From Oleispira sp036960605 (GTDB taxonomy: Bacteria; Pseudomonadota; Gammaproteobacteria; Pseudomonadales; Oceanobacteraceae): a DNA stretch of 64,000 bases. The notes under the pieces are model-generated. The model saw nothing but the letters and a program-made list of their open reading frames with translations, was not told where the DNA came from and ran no database searches. Position numbers and translations under genes: made by a program. This document shows positions 1-9,540 of this stretch, piece by piece; position 1 is the first letter of the stretch, and every line of letters starts with the position of its first letter. Where the stretch lies: NCBI GenBank assembly GCA_036960605.1, contig JBALXI010000001.1:310001-374000 (forward strand), written 5' to 3'.

Positions 1-177
1 ACAAAGCATTTTTGGCTACATTTTTCCAAAAAAAATGCCGACGATAAAACTATTGCAGAATTGAGGTCGGCAACGATTAGGCTCCAGCAACAAGGAAAGA
101 TCCAAGAGATTATCAAGAAGTACATGGGAGAGTATAAATATGTATTTGATAAAACTTTCGCTGTGAATGGGTTGTGA
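1..177 (+). CDS. C-terminal fragment of a periplasmic solute-binding protein (SBP_bac_3-like)
   Basis: Frame 1 is open from the window edge to a TGA at 175-177, giving 58 residues; the start lies outside the window. The fragment contains a lysine/glutamine-rich helix followed by KIQEIIKKYMGEY, the style of C-terminal end seen in polar amino acid binding proteins of family 3 and their diguanylate-cyclase-free relatives, where a last helix is followed by a short tail. It would act in the periplasm as a ligand-binding protein, but ligand and partner genes cannot be seen. The family call is inferred from a short stretch and is tentative. Confidence 0.5.
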   Translation, partial: TKHFWLHFSKKNADDKTIAELRSATIRLQQQGKIQEIIKKYMGEYKYVFDKTFAVNGL

Positions 178-225
178 TTATTCATTCACTTTATGGGCTC
201 ATCCTTGCTGTAGATTATTATTTCT

Positions 226-909
226 CTACTTGTTTTTAGTTTCTCGTATCAGGTTTGATATATGACTCTCACGGCTCAGTAAAAATTTGATCAGATCTTT
301 CGAGTAATCTTTTGAAACAGCATTTCTTATCGAACTCCTTTCATTTAACGTTTTTCGCCATATAAGACATTTAGGTAAATCTTTAAATGTTTCTAAATTT
401 GAAAAGCTATCAAAAACTTCAAAATATCTAAAGATGGGGCCGTATACCGCATCTATTAAATGAAATTCATCTCCAGAAAAATAAGGGCCAGTATTCAATT
501 CTCTTTCAAGAAATATAAATTTACCTTGTATTTCTGCATGAAATTTTTGAAATTGAGTAGCTTCCTTTGCATTATAGAGGCTGGCGATTTTGTTCAGTAT
601 GCTAGAGCCGAATTCGATCCATGCTCGATGATAAGCTTTTTCAAGCTCGTCTATTGGATGCAAGGAATTCGGCGTTATTTCATCCAAGTATTCGCAAATA
701 ATTGCAGACTCAAATAATGCGTGTTTCTCATCAACTAATAATATTGGAACTTTGCCCATGGGAGATTTTTGATTAAACCATAATGGTTTATCTGCAAGTT
801 CAATATCGGTCCTTGTATAGGGGATATTTTTCTCTTCTAACGTGATGATGGAGCGTTGCACGTAGGGGCATATTGCGTGAGCAATAAGATGTAAGCTTTG
901 CTGTTTCAT
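226..909 (-). CDS. Glutathione S-transferase family protein
   Basis: A 227-residue protein with an N-terminal thioredoxin fold: a CPYVQR motif at residues 14-19 is followed by the conserved cis-proline/serine segment (KVPILLVDE, then FESAIICEYLDE) that binds glutathione. The C-terminal half is helical as in cytosolic GSTs. The cysteine at the motif suggests an omega-like or thiol-transferase type rather than a Tyr/Ser GST. The likely role is glutathione conjugation or reduction in the cytoplasm; the substrate is unknown. GGAG lies about 9 nt upstream of the ATG. The gene starts 12 nt after the DoxX gene ends and is probably cotranscribed with it, under the divergent LysR regulator. Confidence 0.88.
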   Translation of the reverse strand: MKQQSLHLIAHAICPYVQRSIITLEEKNIPYTRTDIELADKPLWFNQKSPMGKVPILLVDEKHALFESAIICEYLDEITPNSLHPIDELEKAYHRAWIEFGSSILNKIASLYNAKEATQFQKFHAEIQGKFIFLERELNTGPYFSGDEFHLIDAVYGPIFRYFEVFDSFSNLETFKDLPKCLIWRKTLNERSSIRNAVSKDYSKDLIKFLLSRESHISNLIRETKNK

Positions 910-921
910 CGATAATTACTC

Positions 922-1347
922 CTATGCTACTGATGATTGACGATGGGTCTTAAGATAGCTGCTGATGGAATGTTTCCCATCCCCTAATCCTATTTGAGCA
1001 ATCGCCATTACAGTGAGTAGTAATGGATATTCCCAGCCGCCGCCGGTATTAGTAAACAGCCAGCCATTTGTTGAATGTGCCCAAGTCGCGCCTAATAAAA
1101 CGGGTATAACGAGTGCTGCAAAAACATGGCTTTTGTAACCCAATAATAGGGCAATGCCGGCGACGACCTCGACTGTGAATACAACATAGGCGAGAATGTC
1201 AGGCAGTCCGATGGATGTGAAATATTGAGCGGTACCCGCTAAGGTAAATACTATTAGCTTCAGGTAAAGACTGTGTGCCAGCAGTATCGTAGCGAGAGAG
1301 ACTCTTAAGAGGAGTGCGCTGGTATTTGAGTTGAGTACTTTATTCAT
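922..1347 (-). CDS. DoxX family membrane protein
   Basis: Small polytopic membrane protein of about 141 residues with four predicted transmembrane helices: RVSLATILLAHS, the AYVVFTVEVVAGIALLLGY segment, HVFAALVIPVLLGATWA, and a last helix before a basic tail. The GxxxW and VEVVAGIALLLG patterns are typical of the DoxX/DoxD family, whose members are often linked to thiol or redox stress. A longer ATG at 1434 is open, but the one at 1347 has AGGATG upstream and matches the usual DoxX N-terminus, so it is preferred. Forms an operon with the downstream GST gene and is divergent from a LysR gene. Confidence 0.82.
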   Translation of the reverse strand: MNKVLNSNTSALLLRVSLATILLAHSLYLKLIVFTLAGTAQYFTSIGLPDILAYVVFTVEVVAGIALLLGYKSHVFAALVIPVLLGATWAHSTNGWLFTNTGGGWEYPLLLTVMAIAQIGLGDGKHSISSYLKTHRQSSVA

Positions 1348-1470
1348 AGTGATGTCATCCTGATCAATTAAGTGTCTGATTATTATCCATATTGCGTATC
1401 TGCAGGTAAATTGGCAGTATGTGCAAAGCAGCATTGCAATTTTGCATGATTATTAGATTAGGAGGATGGT

Positions 1471-2343
1471 ATGGACTGGAATTCTTTGAAGGTATTTCTA
1501 GCAATTTCAAGACGAGGTTCACTATCTGGGGCGGCCAACGATCTTGGTGTGAATCACTCAACCATCTTTAGGCGCCTAAATGCCTTTGAAGAAGAGATCG
1601 GTGGCAAGCTGTTTGAACGAATTAATAACCGCTATGAATTGACGTCGCTGGGTAATGAGCTGCATGTATTAGCACAAAATATCGATAACTCTTTTGATGG
1701 TATAGAGCGTCACATCGTAGGTAAGGATTTTCAGCCTAAAGGTATCGTTAAAATCACGGCGCCTACTAATATCGCTTGCCGTTATTTGCCGCGCTATATT
1801 CGTGAGTTTAATGTTGAGTACCCAGAAATACAGATTCATTTGTTGGTTAGTAATCAGGAAGCCAACATGTCAAATCGTCAAGCGGATATCGCTGTAAGAG
1901 CAACGCCTTTACCGCCAGAGCACTTGATTGGAAGACAGGTAGCTACATTGAAATGGAGTGTGTTCGCCAATAAAAAATACCAACGCGCGTTTGATCTTCC
2001 TCGTGATATCGAGGGTTTGAAACATCATTCTATCATTGGGGCGACTGGAGAATTGAGTCATCTTCCAGGCTTTATCTGGCTGGATAAATACTTTGAAAAT
2101 AATGTTGTTGCTCGCTGTGATGATCTGACTGCCATGTCTTATCTGGCAGAATCTGGCCAAGGGTTAGTGCTTCTACCCGATGACCAAGATCGACCTAAAC
2201 TAATAAAGTTATTTACATTGCAAGAAAATAAAGCCAGTGATATATGGCTATTAACGCATCCTGACTTACGTAATGTAGAAAGAATAAAGTTGGTCATGAA
2301 GTATTTAACGGAAGCCTTTTCTAATGAGTGGGCTACTGAATAA
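1471..2343 (+). CDS. LysR family transcriptional regulator
   Basis: A 290-residue regulator. Residues 1-60 form the winged helix-turn-helix (SLSGAANDLGVNHSTIFRRL is the recognition region) and residues 90-290 form the type 2 periplasmic-binding-like effector domain. An AGGAGG ribosome site sits just before the ATG. It is divergent from the doxX-GST pair, with only about 120 bp between the starts, the classical arrangement in which a LysR protein controls the opposite genes. The effector is unknown. The domain resembles the subgroup with IACRYLPRYIREF-type segments (a large group related to unspecified stress and aromatic regulators). Confidence 0.92.
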   Translation: MDWNSLKVFLAISRRGSLSGAANDLGVNHSTIFRRLNAFEEEIGGKLFERINNRYELTSLGNELHVLAQNIDNSFDGIERHIVGKDFQPKGIVKITAPTNIACRYLPRYIREFNVEYPEIQIHLLVSNQEANMSNRQADIAVRATPLPPEHLIGRQVATLKWSVFANKKYQRAFDLPRDIEGLKHHSIIGATGELSHLPGFIWLDKYFENNVVARCDDLTAMSYLAESGQGLVLLPDDQDRPKLIKLFTLQENKASDIWLLTHPDLRNVERIKLVMKYLTEAFSNEWATE

Positions 2344-2405
2344 TCTGATCATTAAAACAGCCTATGATCATAATGACTCTGTATTAGCGAAGACAGTCAT
2401 TCGTA

Positions 2406-3587
2406 TCAAGCGATATCGATCAACGTTTTTAGCGTAGCAATGGCCTTATCCATACTTTCTTTGGTTGTATGGAAGTGTGGTGAAAAGCGAACGCCACCGC
2501 CGCGATTAGCACATACGACATCATTGTTCATGAGCTTCTGATACAGCTCGGCAGAATCAATGCCTGTAAACTTAAACGTTAGGATTCCTGCACGGACTTT
2601 GGGATTAAGGGGTGACAGTATTTGTGCCCCCAGTTTTTGTAATTCTGTTAATAAATAACAATGGTTGTTCTCGATAGCCTGAGCGACATTCTCAAGGCCG
2701 ACTTTTAACAAAAGGTCGGTGCTGGCTTCTAATGCATAGCCTGCCAGCATATTAGGGCTACCGCACTCAAAACGTCTGGCGTTGTTAGCAGGTTTCCAGT
2801 CTTTAATCGAAAAATCTCCCGCGCCTTCAATCATATGCCAGCCGTATTGGTAGAGATTTAGATTTTCTATGTGAGTTTGTTTTACGAAGAAAAATCCTAA
2901 GCCTTCAGCGCCGAGCATCCATTTATGACCATCGGCCATCGCGAAATCGATATGCCATTCGTCACATTTAAATTCCATTGCGCCGACTGCTTGGATGGCG
3001 TCTACACAAAATAAAACGTTATTCGCTTTACAGGCTTCGCCTAATTTCGCTAAATCTAACTTAATACCCGAGGCATATTGAACCGCGCTGATTGATATCA
3101 GTTTCGGTTTGCCTGTGGTTGAATTAATCGCCGTGAGTATTTCTGACTCGGGGTTCTCGGCAGAGATATGAACCTGCTGAACGATGATTCCAAACTTTTG
3201 CGCCAGCGATTCCCAGACAATGCGGTTAGAAGGGAATTCATCATCACTGATCAAAATGATGTCGCCTGCTTGCCAATCTAAACCATAAGCAACGATCGAC
3301 AATGCCTCTGACGTATTTTTAACCAATGCGACACAGTCTTCGTTTTTACTACCGACTAATTTTGCCAATTTAGAACGTAAATCTTGTTCTTTTTTTAACC
3401 AGGTTAAATACCCTTGAGCTCCGGTTAAGCAATTTTCTTGGGCGAATTTTTGTACTGCGTCACTGGTGCACTTGGGCCAAGGCGCAACCGCTGCGTGATT
3501 TAAATACATGCATTGGTCGTTAACCGGAAACTGTTCGGCAATCATTTTGAGGTTTTCGGGTGATAAAGGCATGTATTTAGAACTCAT
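2406..3587 (-). CDS. Aminotransferase class V family protein (PLP-dependent)
   Basis: About 393 residues from the ATG at 3587, with a fold-type I PLP enzyme pattern. YLNHAAVAPWP near the N-terminus and NTSEALSIVAYGLDW form the cofactor phosphate region, CVDAIQAVGA supplies the aspartate that contacts the pyridine nitrogen, and ADGHKWMLG carries the Schiff-base lysine. A C-terminal RGGGVRFSPHFHTT matches the arginine that binds the substrate carboxylate. The family includes cysteine desulfurases, kynureninases and isopenicillin-N-epimerase-like enzymes; the precise substrate cannot be assigned. A longer ATG at 3653 would put the start inside the 5' region of the divergent M16 gene and is less likely. 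Confidence 0.85.
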   Translation of the reverse strand: MSSKYMPLSPENLKMIAEQFPVNDQCMYLNHAAVAPWPKCTSDAVQKFAQENCLTGAQGYLTWLKKEQDLRSKLAKLVGSKNEDCVALVKNTSEALSIVAYGLDWQAGDIILISDDEFPSNRIVWESLAQKFGIIVQQVHISAENPESEILTAINSTTGKPKLISISAVQYASGIKLDLAKLGEACKANNVLFCVDAIQAVGAMEFKCDEWHIDFAMADGHKWMLGAEGLGFFFVKQTHIENLNLYQYGWHMIEGAGDFSIKDWKPANNARRFECGSPNMLAGYALEASTDLLLKVGLENVAQAIENNHCYLLTELQKLGAQILSPLNPKVRAGILTFKFTGIDSAELYQKLMNNDVVCANRGGGVRFSPHFHTTKESMDKAIATLKTLIDIA

Positions 3588-3706
3588 TTTCAACGACTCA
3601 TTGATTATCAAGGCGGTAACAAAGATACTTGAGGTTTTATCCAGCATCCCCATATAGCTTTTACACTAAAGCATACAATAATGTACAGAAAGAGGCACAG
3701 CAAGGT

Positions 3707-6658
3707 ATGACTCAGGTTAAATCTGCGTTTGAATTTATCAGCAGTACAGAAGTTAGTTCACTGAATTTAACCGTTGAGCATTATCAGCATAAACAAACGG
3801 GTGCGGTTCATTATCACCTTGCCGCCGACAACCAAGAAAAAGTATTTATGGTTGCGTTGCGTACTATGCCAAAAGACAGCACGGGCGTTGCGCATATTCT
3901 TGAACATACTGCATTATGTGGCAGTGACAAGTACCCGGTTCGTGATCCTTTCTTTATGATGACGCGCCGCTCTCTGAATACGTTTATGAATGCGATGACC
4001 AGCAGTGATTGGACAGCGTATCCTTTTGCCTCGCAAAACGACAAAGATTTCGACAACCTATTAAGTGTGTATTTAGATGCTGTATTCTTCGCGCGCCTAG
4101 ATGAGATGGATTTTGCTCAAGAAGGGCATCGAGTTGAATTTGAAGAGATGGAAAATCCAGAATCTGACCTGGTTTATAAAGGTGTGGTATTCAATGAAAT
4201 GAAGGGCGCGATGTCTTCGCCAGTCAGCCAGTTGTGGCAGAAGATCAGCAAGCATTTATTCCCAACCACTACTTATCATTATAATAGTGGTGGTGAGCCG
4301 GCTGAAATTACCAGCCTATCTTACGAGCAGCTTAAAACGTTCTACTCAAGTCACTACCACCCAAGTAATGCGATTTTCATGACCTTTGGTGATATGGACG
4401 TTGCTGATTTACACGAAAAAATTGATCGTCAAGCACTGGAGAAATTCAGTAAGCAAGAGCAGAAGTGGGCAGTGCCGTTAGAGCAGCGTCTTGCCGCGCC
4501 GATGCGTGTTGAAGAGTCGTATGCTGTAGAAACAGATGATGAAGAAGAGCTAAAAGATAAAACGCATCATGTAATCGCTTGGTTATTAGGCGAGTCCGCT
4601 AATTTAAAAGAGCAGCTAGAAGCACATCTATTATCGCAGCTGTTGCTGGATAATAGTGCGTCACCCTTGCGTAAAGCCTTAGAAAAATGTGAATTTGCTT
4701 CGGCACCTTCACCGATGTGTGGCTTAGAAGATTCCAATCGTGAAATGAGTTTCATGTGTGGTGTTGAGGGCAGTAATGTTGCTGACGGCGATGCTTTCGA
4801 AGCGTTGGTATTTGAAGTATTAAATGAAGTTGCGAAAACCGGTGTCGAGCAAGAAGAAATTGATTCCGTACTGCATCAGTTAGAATTCCATCAGCGTGAA
4901 ATTGGTGGTGACGGTAGTCCATATGGGATGCAGTTGATTTTCAGTGGTATGAGTGCCGCGACGCATTATGGCGATCCGGTGGCGATGATTAATATCGAAC
5001 CGGCACTCGCGGCTTTGAAAGAAGACGTTAAAGATCCTCAGTTTGTTCAAAATCTAGTCAAAGACTTACTATTAAGTAATCGTCACTTTATCCGTCTATC
5101 TTTACGCCCTGATAGTGAATTGGGTGCGGAAGAGTTACGTATTGAAAAGTCTAAACTGGCTAAGATGAAAGCTGAGTTCAGCGCCGAAGAAACGCAAGCC
5201 GTTGTGCAGCAATCGCTTGCATTAAAAGCGCGCCAAGAACAAGAAGATGATGGTGATCTTTTGCCTTCGGTCGGTCTTGAAGATGTGCCAGCTGAAATAA
5301 AATACCCAGAAGCGGATGATGAGGCGAATCGCCAAGCAGCCAAGTTAGCGGATAATTTTGTTAGCTTTAGTGCCGGTACTAACGGCATTGTTTATCAGCA
5401 GTTGATTACTAATTTACCCGACTTAAATGCCGAAGAATTACAGCTATTACCGTTACTCGGTTATACCTGGACCGAAGTGGGCGCAAGCGGAAGTTATTTA
5501 GAGCAGCAGCAAAAGCAAGCGGCTTATTGTGGGGGCATCTCGAGTTACGCGAGCATTAAACCTAAAGCAATGAGTAGTGATAATACGCAAGATGAAATGC
5601 TGGCGTATTACACGTTCTCGGGCAAGGCGCTGGCCAGTAATCAGCAAGAGTTCAGCGATTTAATGCGCGAAACACTACTGAAAGCAGATTTTTCTGACGT
5701 TGAACGTATTGGAGAATTAGCCGAGCAAATCAGTGCTCGTCGCTTGCAGGGTATTACGGGTAATGGTCATGGTTTGGCGATGCAAGTTGCCGCAGCTCAA
5801 GTAACTGAGCATGCAGCGATGATGAGCGATATTTCTGGTTTGCCATTAACGCAACGCTTAAAAGAGACCTTTGGCCAAGGTGCTGGCGACCAAGCAAATG
5901 CACTATCGATTAGTCTACAGGCATTGCAGCAAAAGATTATTAGTCAGCCGACAGAAGTTTTGTTAGTTCAAGACAAAGAACAGCTAACGGCGCATGCTCA
6001 ATCGGTATCGTCTTGGCAGCAAGATTATTCTGATTCCGCTTTTAATATTCAGCCAAGCGATGCCAAGGTTTTAGCCAGCAGTGCCGTCCATGAATATTGG
6101 ATGGTGGATAGCCAGGTTAATTTTTGCGCGATGGCATTCCCTACGGTCAATCAGCTTCATCCTGATGCACCTGCTTTATCGGTTGCGGCAGGTATATTGC
6201 GTAATGGTTTCTTACATACTGCTATTCGCGAACAAGGTGGTGCGTATGGTGCTGGAGCAAGCCAAGATTCTACTTTAGGGATATTTAAATTCTATTCTTA
6301 CCGTGACCCTCGCATTGAAGGAACGTTTGATGACTTTAATGCGTCAGTCAATTGGATTTTAAATGATGCGAAAGACGAGAGTTTAGTAGAGCAATCAATT
6401 CTAGGTATTATTGGTTCTATGGATCGACCGAGTTCTCCGGCAGGTGAAGCAAAATCAATTCACCATGCATTAAAGTCGGGTCGCACCCCGGCGCGTCGCC
6501 TAGAGTATCGCCAAGGTCTATTGGCGGTTACTCTAGCGGATGTGAAGCGAGTGATTGAAACATATCTACTGGGCGTTGAAGGTAAGAAGGCAGTATTAGC
6601 TCCTAAGGGTACAGGAGACATTGCTGCTAAATTAGGATTGAATGCAATCGAACTCTAG
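3707..6658 (+). CDS. M16 family zinc metalloprotease (M16C, presequence-protease-like)
   Basis: A large peptidase, 983 residues from the preferred ATG at 3707. The inverted zinc motif HILEH is at residues 63-67 and the third ligand glutamate is in GVVFNEMKG near residue 164, as in insulinase and PreP enzymes. The length (about 980) and two homologous halves fit the M16C group (PreP, falcilysin), which degrade short unfolded peptides in a closed chamber. The C-terminal half carries AIREQGGAYGAGAS and the YRDPRIEGTF segment typical of the R/Y substrate-closing region. An upstream in-frame ATG at 3629 would overlap the opposite aminotransferase region. It stands alone and is followed by a hairpin at 6716-6758. 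Confidence 0.93.
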   Translation: MTQVKSAFEFISSTEVSSLNLTVEHYQHKQTGAVHYHLAADNQEKVFMVALRTMPKDSTGVAHILEHTALCGSDKYPVRDPFFMMTRRSLNTFMNAMTSSDWTAYPFASQNDKDFDNLLSVYLDAVFFARLDEMDFAQEGHRVEFEEMENPESDLVYKGVVFNEMKGAMSSPVSQLWQKISKHLFPTTTYHYNSGGEPAEITSLSYEQLKTFYSSHYHPSNAIFMTFGDMDVADLHEKIDRQALEKFSKQEQKWAVPLEQRLAAPMRVEESYAVETDDEEELKDKTHHVIAWLLGESANLKEQLEAHLLSQLLLDNSASPLRKALEKCEFASAPSPMCGLEDSNREMSFMCGVEGSNVADGDAFEALVFEVLNEVAKTGVEQEEIDSVLHQLEFHQREIGGDGSPYGMQLIFSGMSAATHYGDPVAMINIEPALAALKEDVKDPQFVQNLVKDLLLSNRHFIRLSLRPDSELGAEELRIEKSKLAKMKAEFSAEETQAVVQQSLALKARQEQEDDGDLLPSVGLEDVPAEIKYPEADDEANRQAAKLADNFVSFSAGTNGIVYQQLITNLPDLNAEELQLLPLLGYTWTEVGASGSYLEQQQKQAAYCGGISSYASIKPKAMSSDNTQDEMLAYYTFSGKALASNQQEFSDLMRETLLKADFSDVERIGELAEQISARRLQGITGNGHGLAMQVAAAQVTEHAAMMSDISGLPLTQRLKETFGQGAGDQANALSISLQALQQKIISQPTEVLLVQDKEQLTAHAQSVSSWQQDYSDSAFNIQPSDAKVLASSAVHEYWMVDSQVNFCAMAFPTVNQLHPDAPALSVAAGILRNGFLHTAIREQGGAYGAGASQDSTLGIFKFYSYRDPRIEGTFDDFNASVNWILNDAKDESLVEQSILGIIGSMDRPSSPAGEAKSIHHALKSGRTPARRLEYRQGLLAVTLADVKRVIETYLLGVEGKKAVLAPKGTGDIAAKLGLNAIEL

Positions 6659-6715
6659 ATTAGAATGATTCTCAACTAAGTGTGTATTATTAATTCTTTA
6701 TTATTGTGAGTTTAT

Positions 6716-6758
6716 AAGCCGCTGTTAACTATGATCAAAATAGTTAACCGCGGCTTTT
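6716..6758 (+). terminator. Rho-independent-like hairpin after the M16 gene
   Basis: A 17-bp stem with one mismatch (AAGCCGCTGTTAACTAT paired with ATAGTTAACCGCGGCTT) and a 7-nt loop, followed by four T residues. It ends 22 nt before the DUF3450 start codon. It may terminate the M16 transcript, or sit in the leader of the TonB operon. Confidence 0.75.
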
Positions 6759-6780
6759 ACGTTTATAGGCAGGAATGTTG

Positions 6781-7566
6781 ATGAAATTGTCTTGGCATAA
6801 AGCAGCGATGTCGCTAATAACGGCTTCTAGCTTGGCTATGGGTACTAACGTGGCCACTGCTGCGGAAGACGTATTAGAAAATGGTCGCGCCAGCGTGGCA
6901 AAAGGTGCAAGCCAAGCGGCTACATCTCAGAAGAAAGTCGACAAGCTGGATGATGCTTATCAGGGCTTACTGCAAGATTATCGTACGACTAATGGCGAAA
7001 TCGATCAGTTAAAACTTTATAACAAGCAAATGTCGGCCATTGTTGAAAATCAGCATGCTGAAATCAAAAAAATAGATCAGCAGATTCGTGATATCGAATT
7101 TACTGAGCAGGGTATCTTGCCGCTAATGAGCCAGATGCTTGATTCTTTAGAGCAGTTTAATCAACTGGATTTGCCTTTCTTGAAAAAAGAACGCGCGACT
7201 CGCTTATCGAAACTGCGTCAGTTAATGACCCGTGCCGATATTACTATCTCTGAGAAATATCGTCGTGTATTAGAAGCTTTCCAAATTGAAGTTGAATACG
7301 GCCGTACTCTAGAAACCTATCGCGAAAAAGCCGCCGACAATATTGTCTATGATTATCTGCGTATTGGTCGCACGGTGTTATATCGCTTAACGTTGTCTGC
7401 TGATACCGCATGGGCTTGGAATAAAACCTCATCACAATGGGTTGTTCTGGATTCCTCTTTATTACGTGATGTTCGAAAAGCTCAGGACGTTGCACGTCAA
7501 ACAGCGGCTCCAGAATTATTAACCTTACCACTCGTTGCCCCAGCGGCTTTAACAGGAGGGTTGTAA
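6781..7566 (+). CDS. DUF3450 family periplasmic protein, first gene of a TonB2/TtpC-type operon
   Basis: 261 residues with a signal peptide (cleavage likely near ATAA/ED) and then long amphipathic coiled-coil helices. Family DUF3450 is typically the first gene of marine gammaproteobacterial ExbB-ExbD-TonB clusters, as here. Its biochemical role is not established; a periplasmic scaffold or regulator of the TonB complex is inferred from position and structure. Start choice: ATG at 6781 has AGGA six nt upstream, whereas the earlier in-frame ATG at 6775 abuts that site. It is followed after one nucleotide by the large ExbB-like gene. Confidence 0.88.
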   Translation: MKLSWHKAAMSLITASSLAMGTNVATAAEDVLENGRASVAKGASQAATSQKKVDKLDDAYQGLLQDYRTTNGEIDQLKLYNKQMSAIVENQHAEIKKIDQQIRDIEFTEQGILPLMSQMLDSLEQFNQLDLPFLKKERATRLSKLRQLMTRADITISEKYRRVLEAFQIEVEYGRTLETYREKAADNIVYDYLRIGRTVLYRLTLSADTAWAWNKTSSQWVVLDSSLLRDVRKAQDVARQTAAPELLTLPLVAPAALTGGL

Positions 7567-7567
7567 T

Positions 7568-9013
7568 ATGAACTTTCTAAAATCAACAGCTCGCCTAGCA
7601 TTGGTTACTGTTTTTGCGTTATCGCCCATGGCTTATGCTGAAACCACAACTGACAGCACGGCACTTGAACACAAAGCGCCAGAAGTTAAAACGTTGGAAG
7701 GACTGTTGCTACAAGTTAAAAAGTTTCAGCAGCAAGAAACGGCGATTAACATTCAGCGGGAAGCACAATTTAAGCAGAATAAGCAAAATCAAACGTCGTT
7801 ATTAAATACAGCAAAGACTGAATTGAAATCTGAGCAAAAAACAGCCGATGATTTAAAGAACAGTTTTGATGAAAACGAAAAACGTTTAACCCTGAAAGAA
7901 GATCAATTGCGTTTACGTATTGGTAACCTAGGCGAAATGTTTGGTGTTGTTCGTCAGGTCGCTGATGATTTAAATGGCACATTGCATACCAGTTTAACTC
8001 GTGCTGAAAAGCCAGTACGAGCTGCAGATTTAGATAAGCTTTCGCAAGCGAAAGAACTGCCTACTATTCAAGAACTGCAAGGGTTATGGCTAACGCTGCA
8101 AGAAGAAATGACGCTGACTGGTCAGATTAGTCAGTTTAAAGCTCAAGTTGTACAGAACGATGGCAGTGAAATTGAGCAGTTAGTGACTCGAATCGGTGCT
8201 TTCAATGCGATTACCGAGCAAGGTTATTTACGTTTTGACGAAGAAACGGGTCGCCTAATCTCAATGGCACGCCAGCCTAGTCAGGCCGGCTTAATTGATG
8301 ATTATTTAGACGCTGCTCCCGGCGAATTAAATGCTATTGGTTTGGATCCAACACGGGGGGCTTTATTAGGATTGGTATTGTCTAACCCTGATCTGGTCGG
8401 CCGTATCAAGCAAGGTGCCTTGGTCGGTTATATTATTATTGTATTAGCGATTATTGGCTTGCTACTGGCAGCATGGCGCTTAACCAGCTTGTTCTCGATT
8501 CGCAAGAAAGTAGAACTGCAGATTAAAAATCTTGATAAGCCTAATACTGACAATCCTCTAGGACGAGTATTGGCAACCGCTGCGGCGTTAGATAATACAC
8601 ATTATGAGCAGGAAACTTTAGAACTTAAAATTGACGAGGCGATATTGAAAGAAGTACCCGACCTCGAAAAAGCTCAATCAATGATTAAACTGTTTGCGGC
8701 TATCGCGCCTTTATTAGGTTTGCTAGGCACCGTAACGGGAATGATCGCAACGTTCCAAGCGATCACCAATTTTGGTACCGGTGATCCGAAGTTAATGGCT
8801 GGCGGTATTTCTCAGGCCTTAATCACGACGGTATTAGGTTTGGTAGCGGCGATACCATTATTGCTTTCTCACAACCTAGTGAGCAGTCAAAGTAAACGTT
8901 TGGTGCAAATTCTTGATGAGCAAGCGGCAGGTTTGATTGCGACTGCGATGGAAGCGCGATCGAACAGCGCTGCTAAGGGCTCAGATTTGAGCTCTGCGAA
9001 GAAAGAAAACTAA
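7568..9013 (+). CDS. ttpC: Large MotA/TolQ/ExbB family protein with periplasmic coiled coil (TtpC-like)
   Basis: 481 residues. A signal peptide (ending near AYAE) leads into a long coiled coil (about residues 45-130) and a periplasmic domain; a first transmembrane helix at about 280-300 is followed by the MotA/TolQ/ExbB proton channel domain with two further helices (IAPLLGLLGTVTGMIATF and ALITTVLGLVAAIPLLL). This architecture matches TtpC of Vibrio TonB2 systems, a fourth component needed besides ExbB2, ExbD2 and TonB2. A second, ordinary ExbB follows immediately, so the pair is part of one complex. The symbol is assigned by architecture and gene order. Confidence 0.88.
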   Translation: MNFLKSTARLALVTVFALSPMAYAETTTDSTALEHKAPEVKTLEGLLLQVKKFQQQETAINIQREAQFKQNKQNQTSLLNTAKTELKSEQKTADDLKNSFDENEKRLTLKEDQLRLRIGNLGEMFGVVRQVADDLNGTLHTSLTRAEKPVRAADLDKLSQAKELPTIQELQGLWLTLQEEMTLTGQISQFKAQVVQNDGSEIEQLVTRIGAFNAITEQGYLRFDEETGRLISMARQPSQAGLIDDYLDAAPGELNAIGLDPTRGALLGLVLSNPDLVGRIKQGALVGYIIIVLAIIGLLLAAWRLTSLFSIRKKVELQIKNLDKPNTDNPLGRVLATAAALDNTHYEQETLELKIDEAILKEVPDLEKAQSMIKLFAAIAPLLGLLGTVTGMIATFQAITNFGTGDPKLMAGGISQALITTVLGLVAAIPLLLSHNLVSSQSKRLVQILDEQAAGLIATAMEARSNSAAKGSDLSSAKKEN

Positions 9014-9015
9014 TT

Positions 9016-9522
9016 ATGTTAGCCTGGTTATTTGATTTCCTTGATCGTGGCGGCCCAGTACTTTATGCCATTTTAGTGGTCTGCGTCATGCTGTGGACCT
9101 TGATACTTGAGCGCTTGTGGTTTTTCTATCGCACCATGCCTGGCCGTATAAAAAGCTATCGCGCTAACTGGGGCAGTCGTGGTGAGCGCAGTTCATGGAC
9201 AGCACGCCAAATACGTCGCTATATGATCAGCCAATTTAAATTAGAGACTCAAGCCTGGTTATCTTTTATTACCTTGTTGATCGCTATTTGCCCGTTAATG
9301 GGGCTGCTCGGCACGGTGACGGGAATGATCAGTGTTTTTGATGTGCTGGCGATTACCGGAACCGGTAATGCCCGGGCGATGGCCGCAGGTATTTCTAAAG
9401 CAACGCTGCCGACGATGGCAGGTTTGCTGGTTGCGTTAACCGGCTTATATTTTAAGGCGCGTTTTCAACGTTTAGCGCAACAAGGCCACCAACGATTAGC
9501 CGATATTCTGACTACAGATTAA
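9016..9522 (+). CDS. exbB: ExbB/TolQ-type proton channel protein
   Basis: 168 residues with three transmembrane segments: an N-terminal helix (VLYAILVVCVMLWTLILERL), and the channel pair containing CPLMGLLGTVTGMISVFDVL and the PTMAGLLVALTGLYF helix. These are the conserved proton-channel helices of ExbB/TolQ/MotA. It lacks the periplasmic extension of the preceding TtpC-like protein and is shorter than classical ExbB, as in TonB2-type ExbB2. It would form the pentameric inner membrane motor with ExbD, using proton flow to drive TonB. Two nucleotides separate it from the upstream gene. Confidence 0.92.
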   Translation: MLAWLFDFLDRGGPVLYAILVVCVMLWTLILERLWFFYRTMPGRIKSYRANWGSRGERSSWTARQIRRYMISQFKLETQAWLSFITLLIAICPLMGLLGTVTGMISVFDVLAITGTGNARAMAAGISKATLPTMAGLLVALTGLYFKARFQRLAQQGHQRLADILTTD

Positions 9523-9540
9523 CGGTAATGGATAAAATTT

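Noticed and set aside
5083..5388. 101-residue antisense frame inside the M16 gene
   Set aside because: It is on the opposite strand inside a clear peptidase and has no SD; a shadow of codon bias.
6664..6674. AATGATTCTCA as a Fur box for the TonB operon
   Set aside because: Only the central part fits the Fur consensus, and a hairpin separates it from the operon start.
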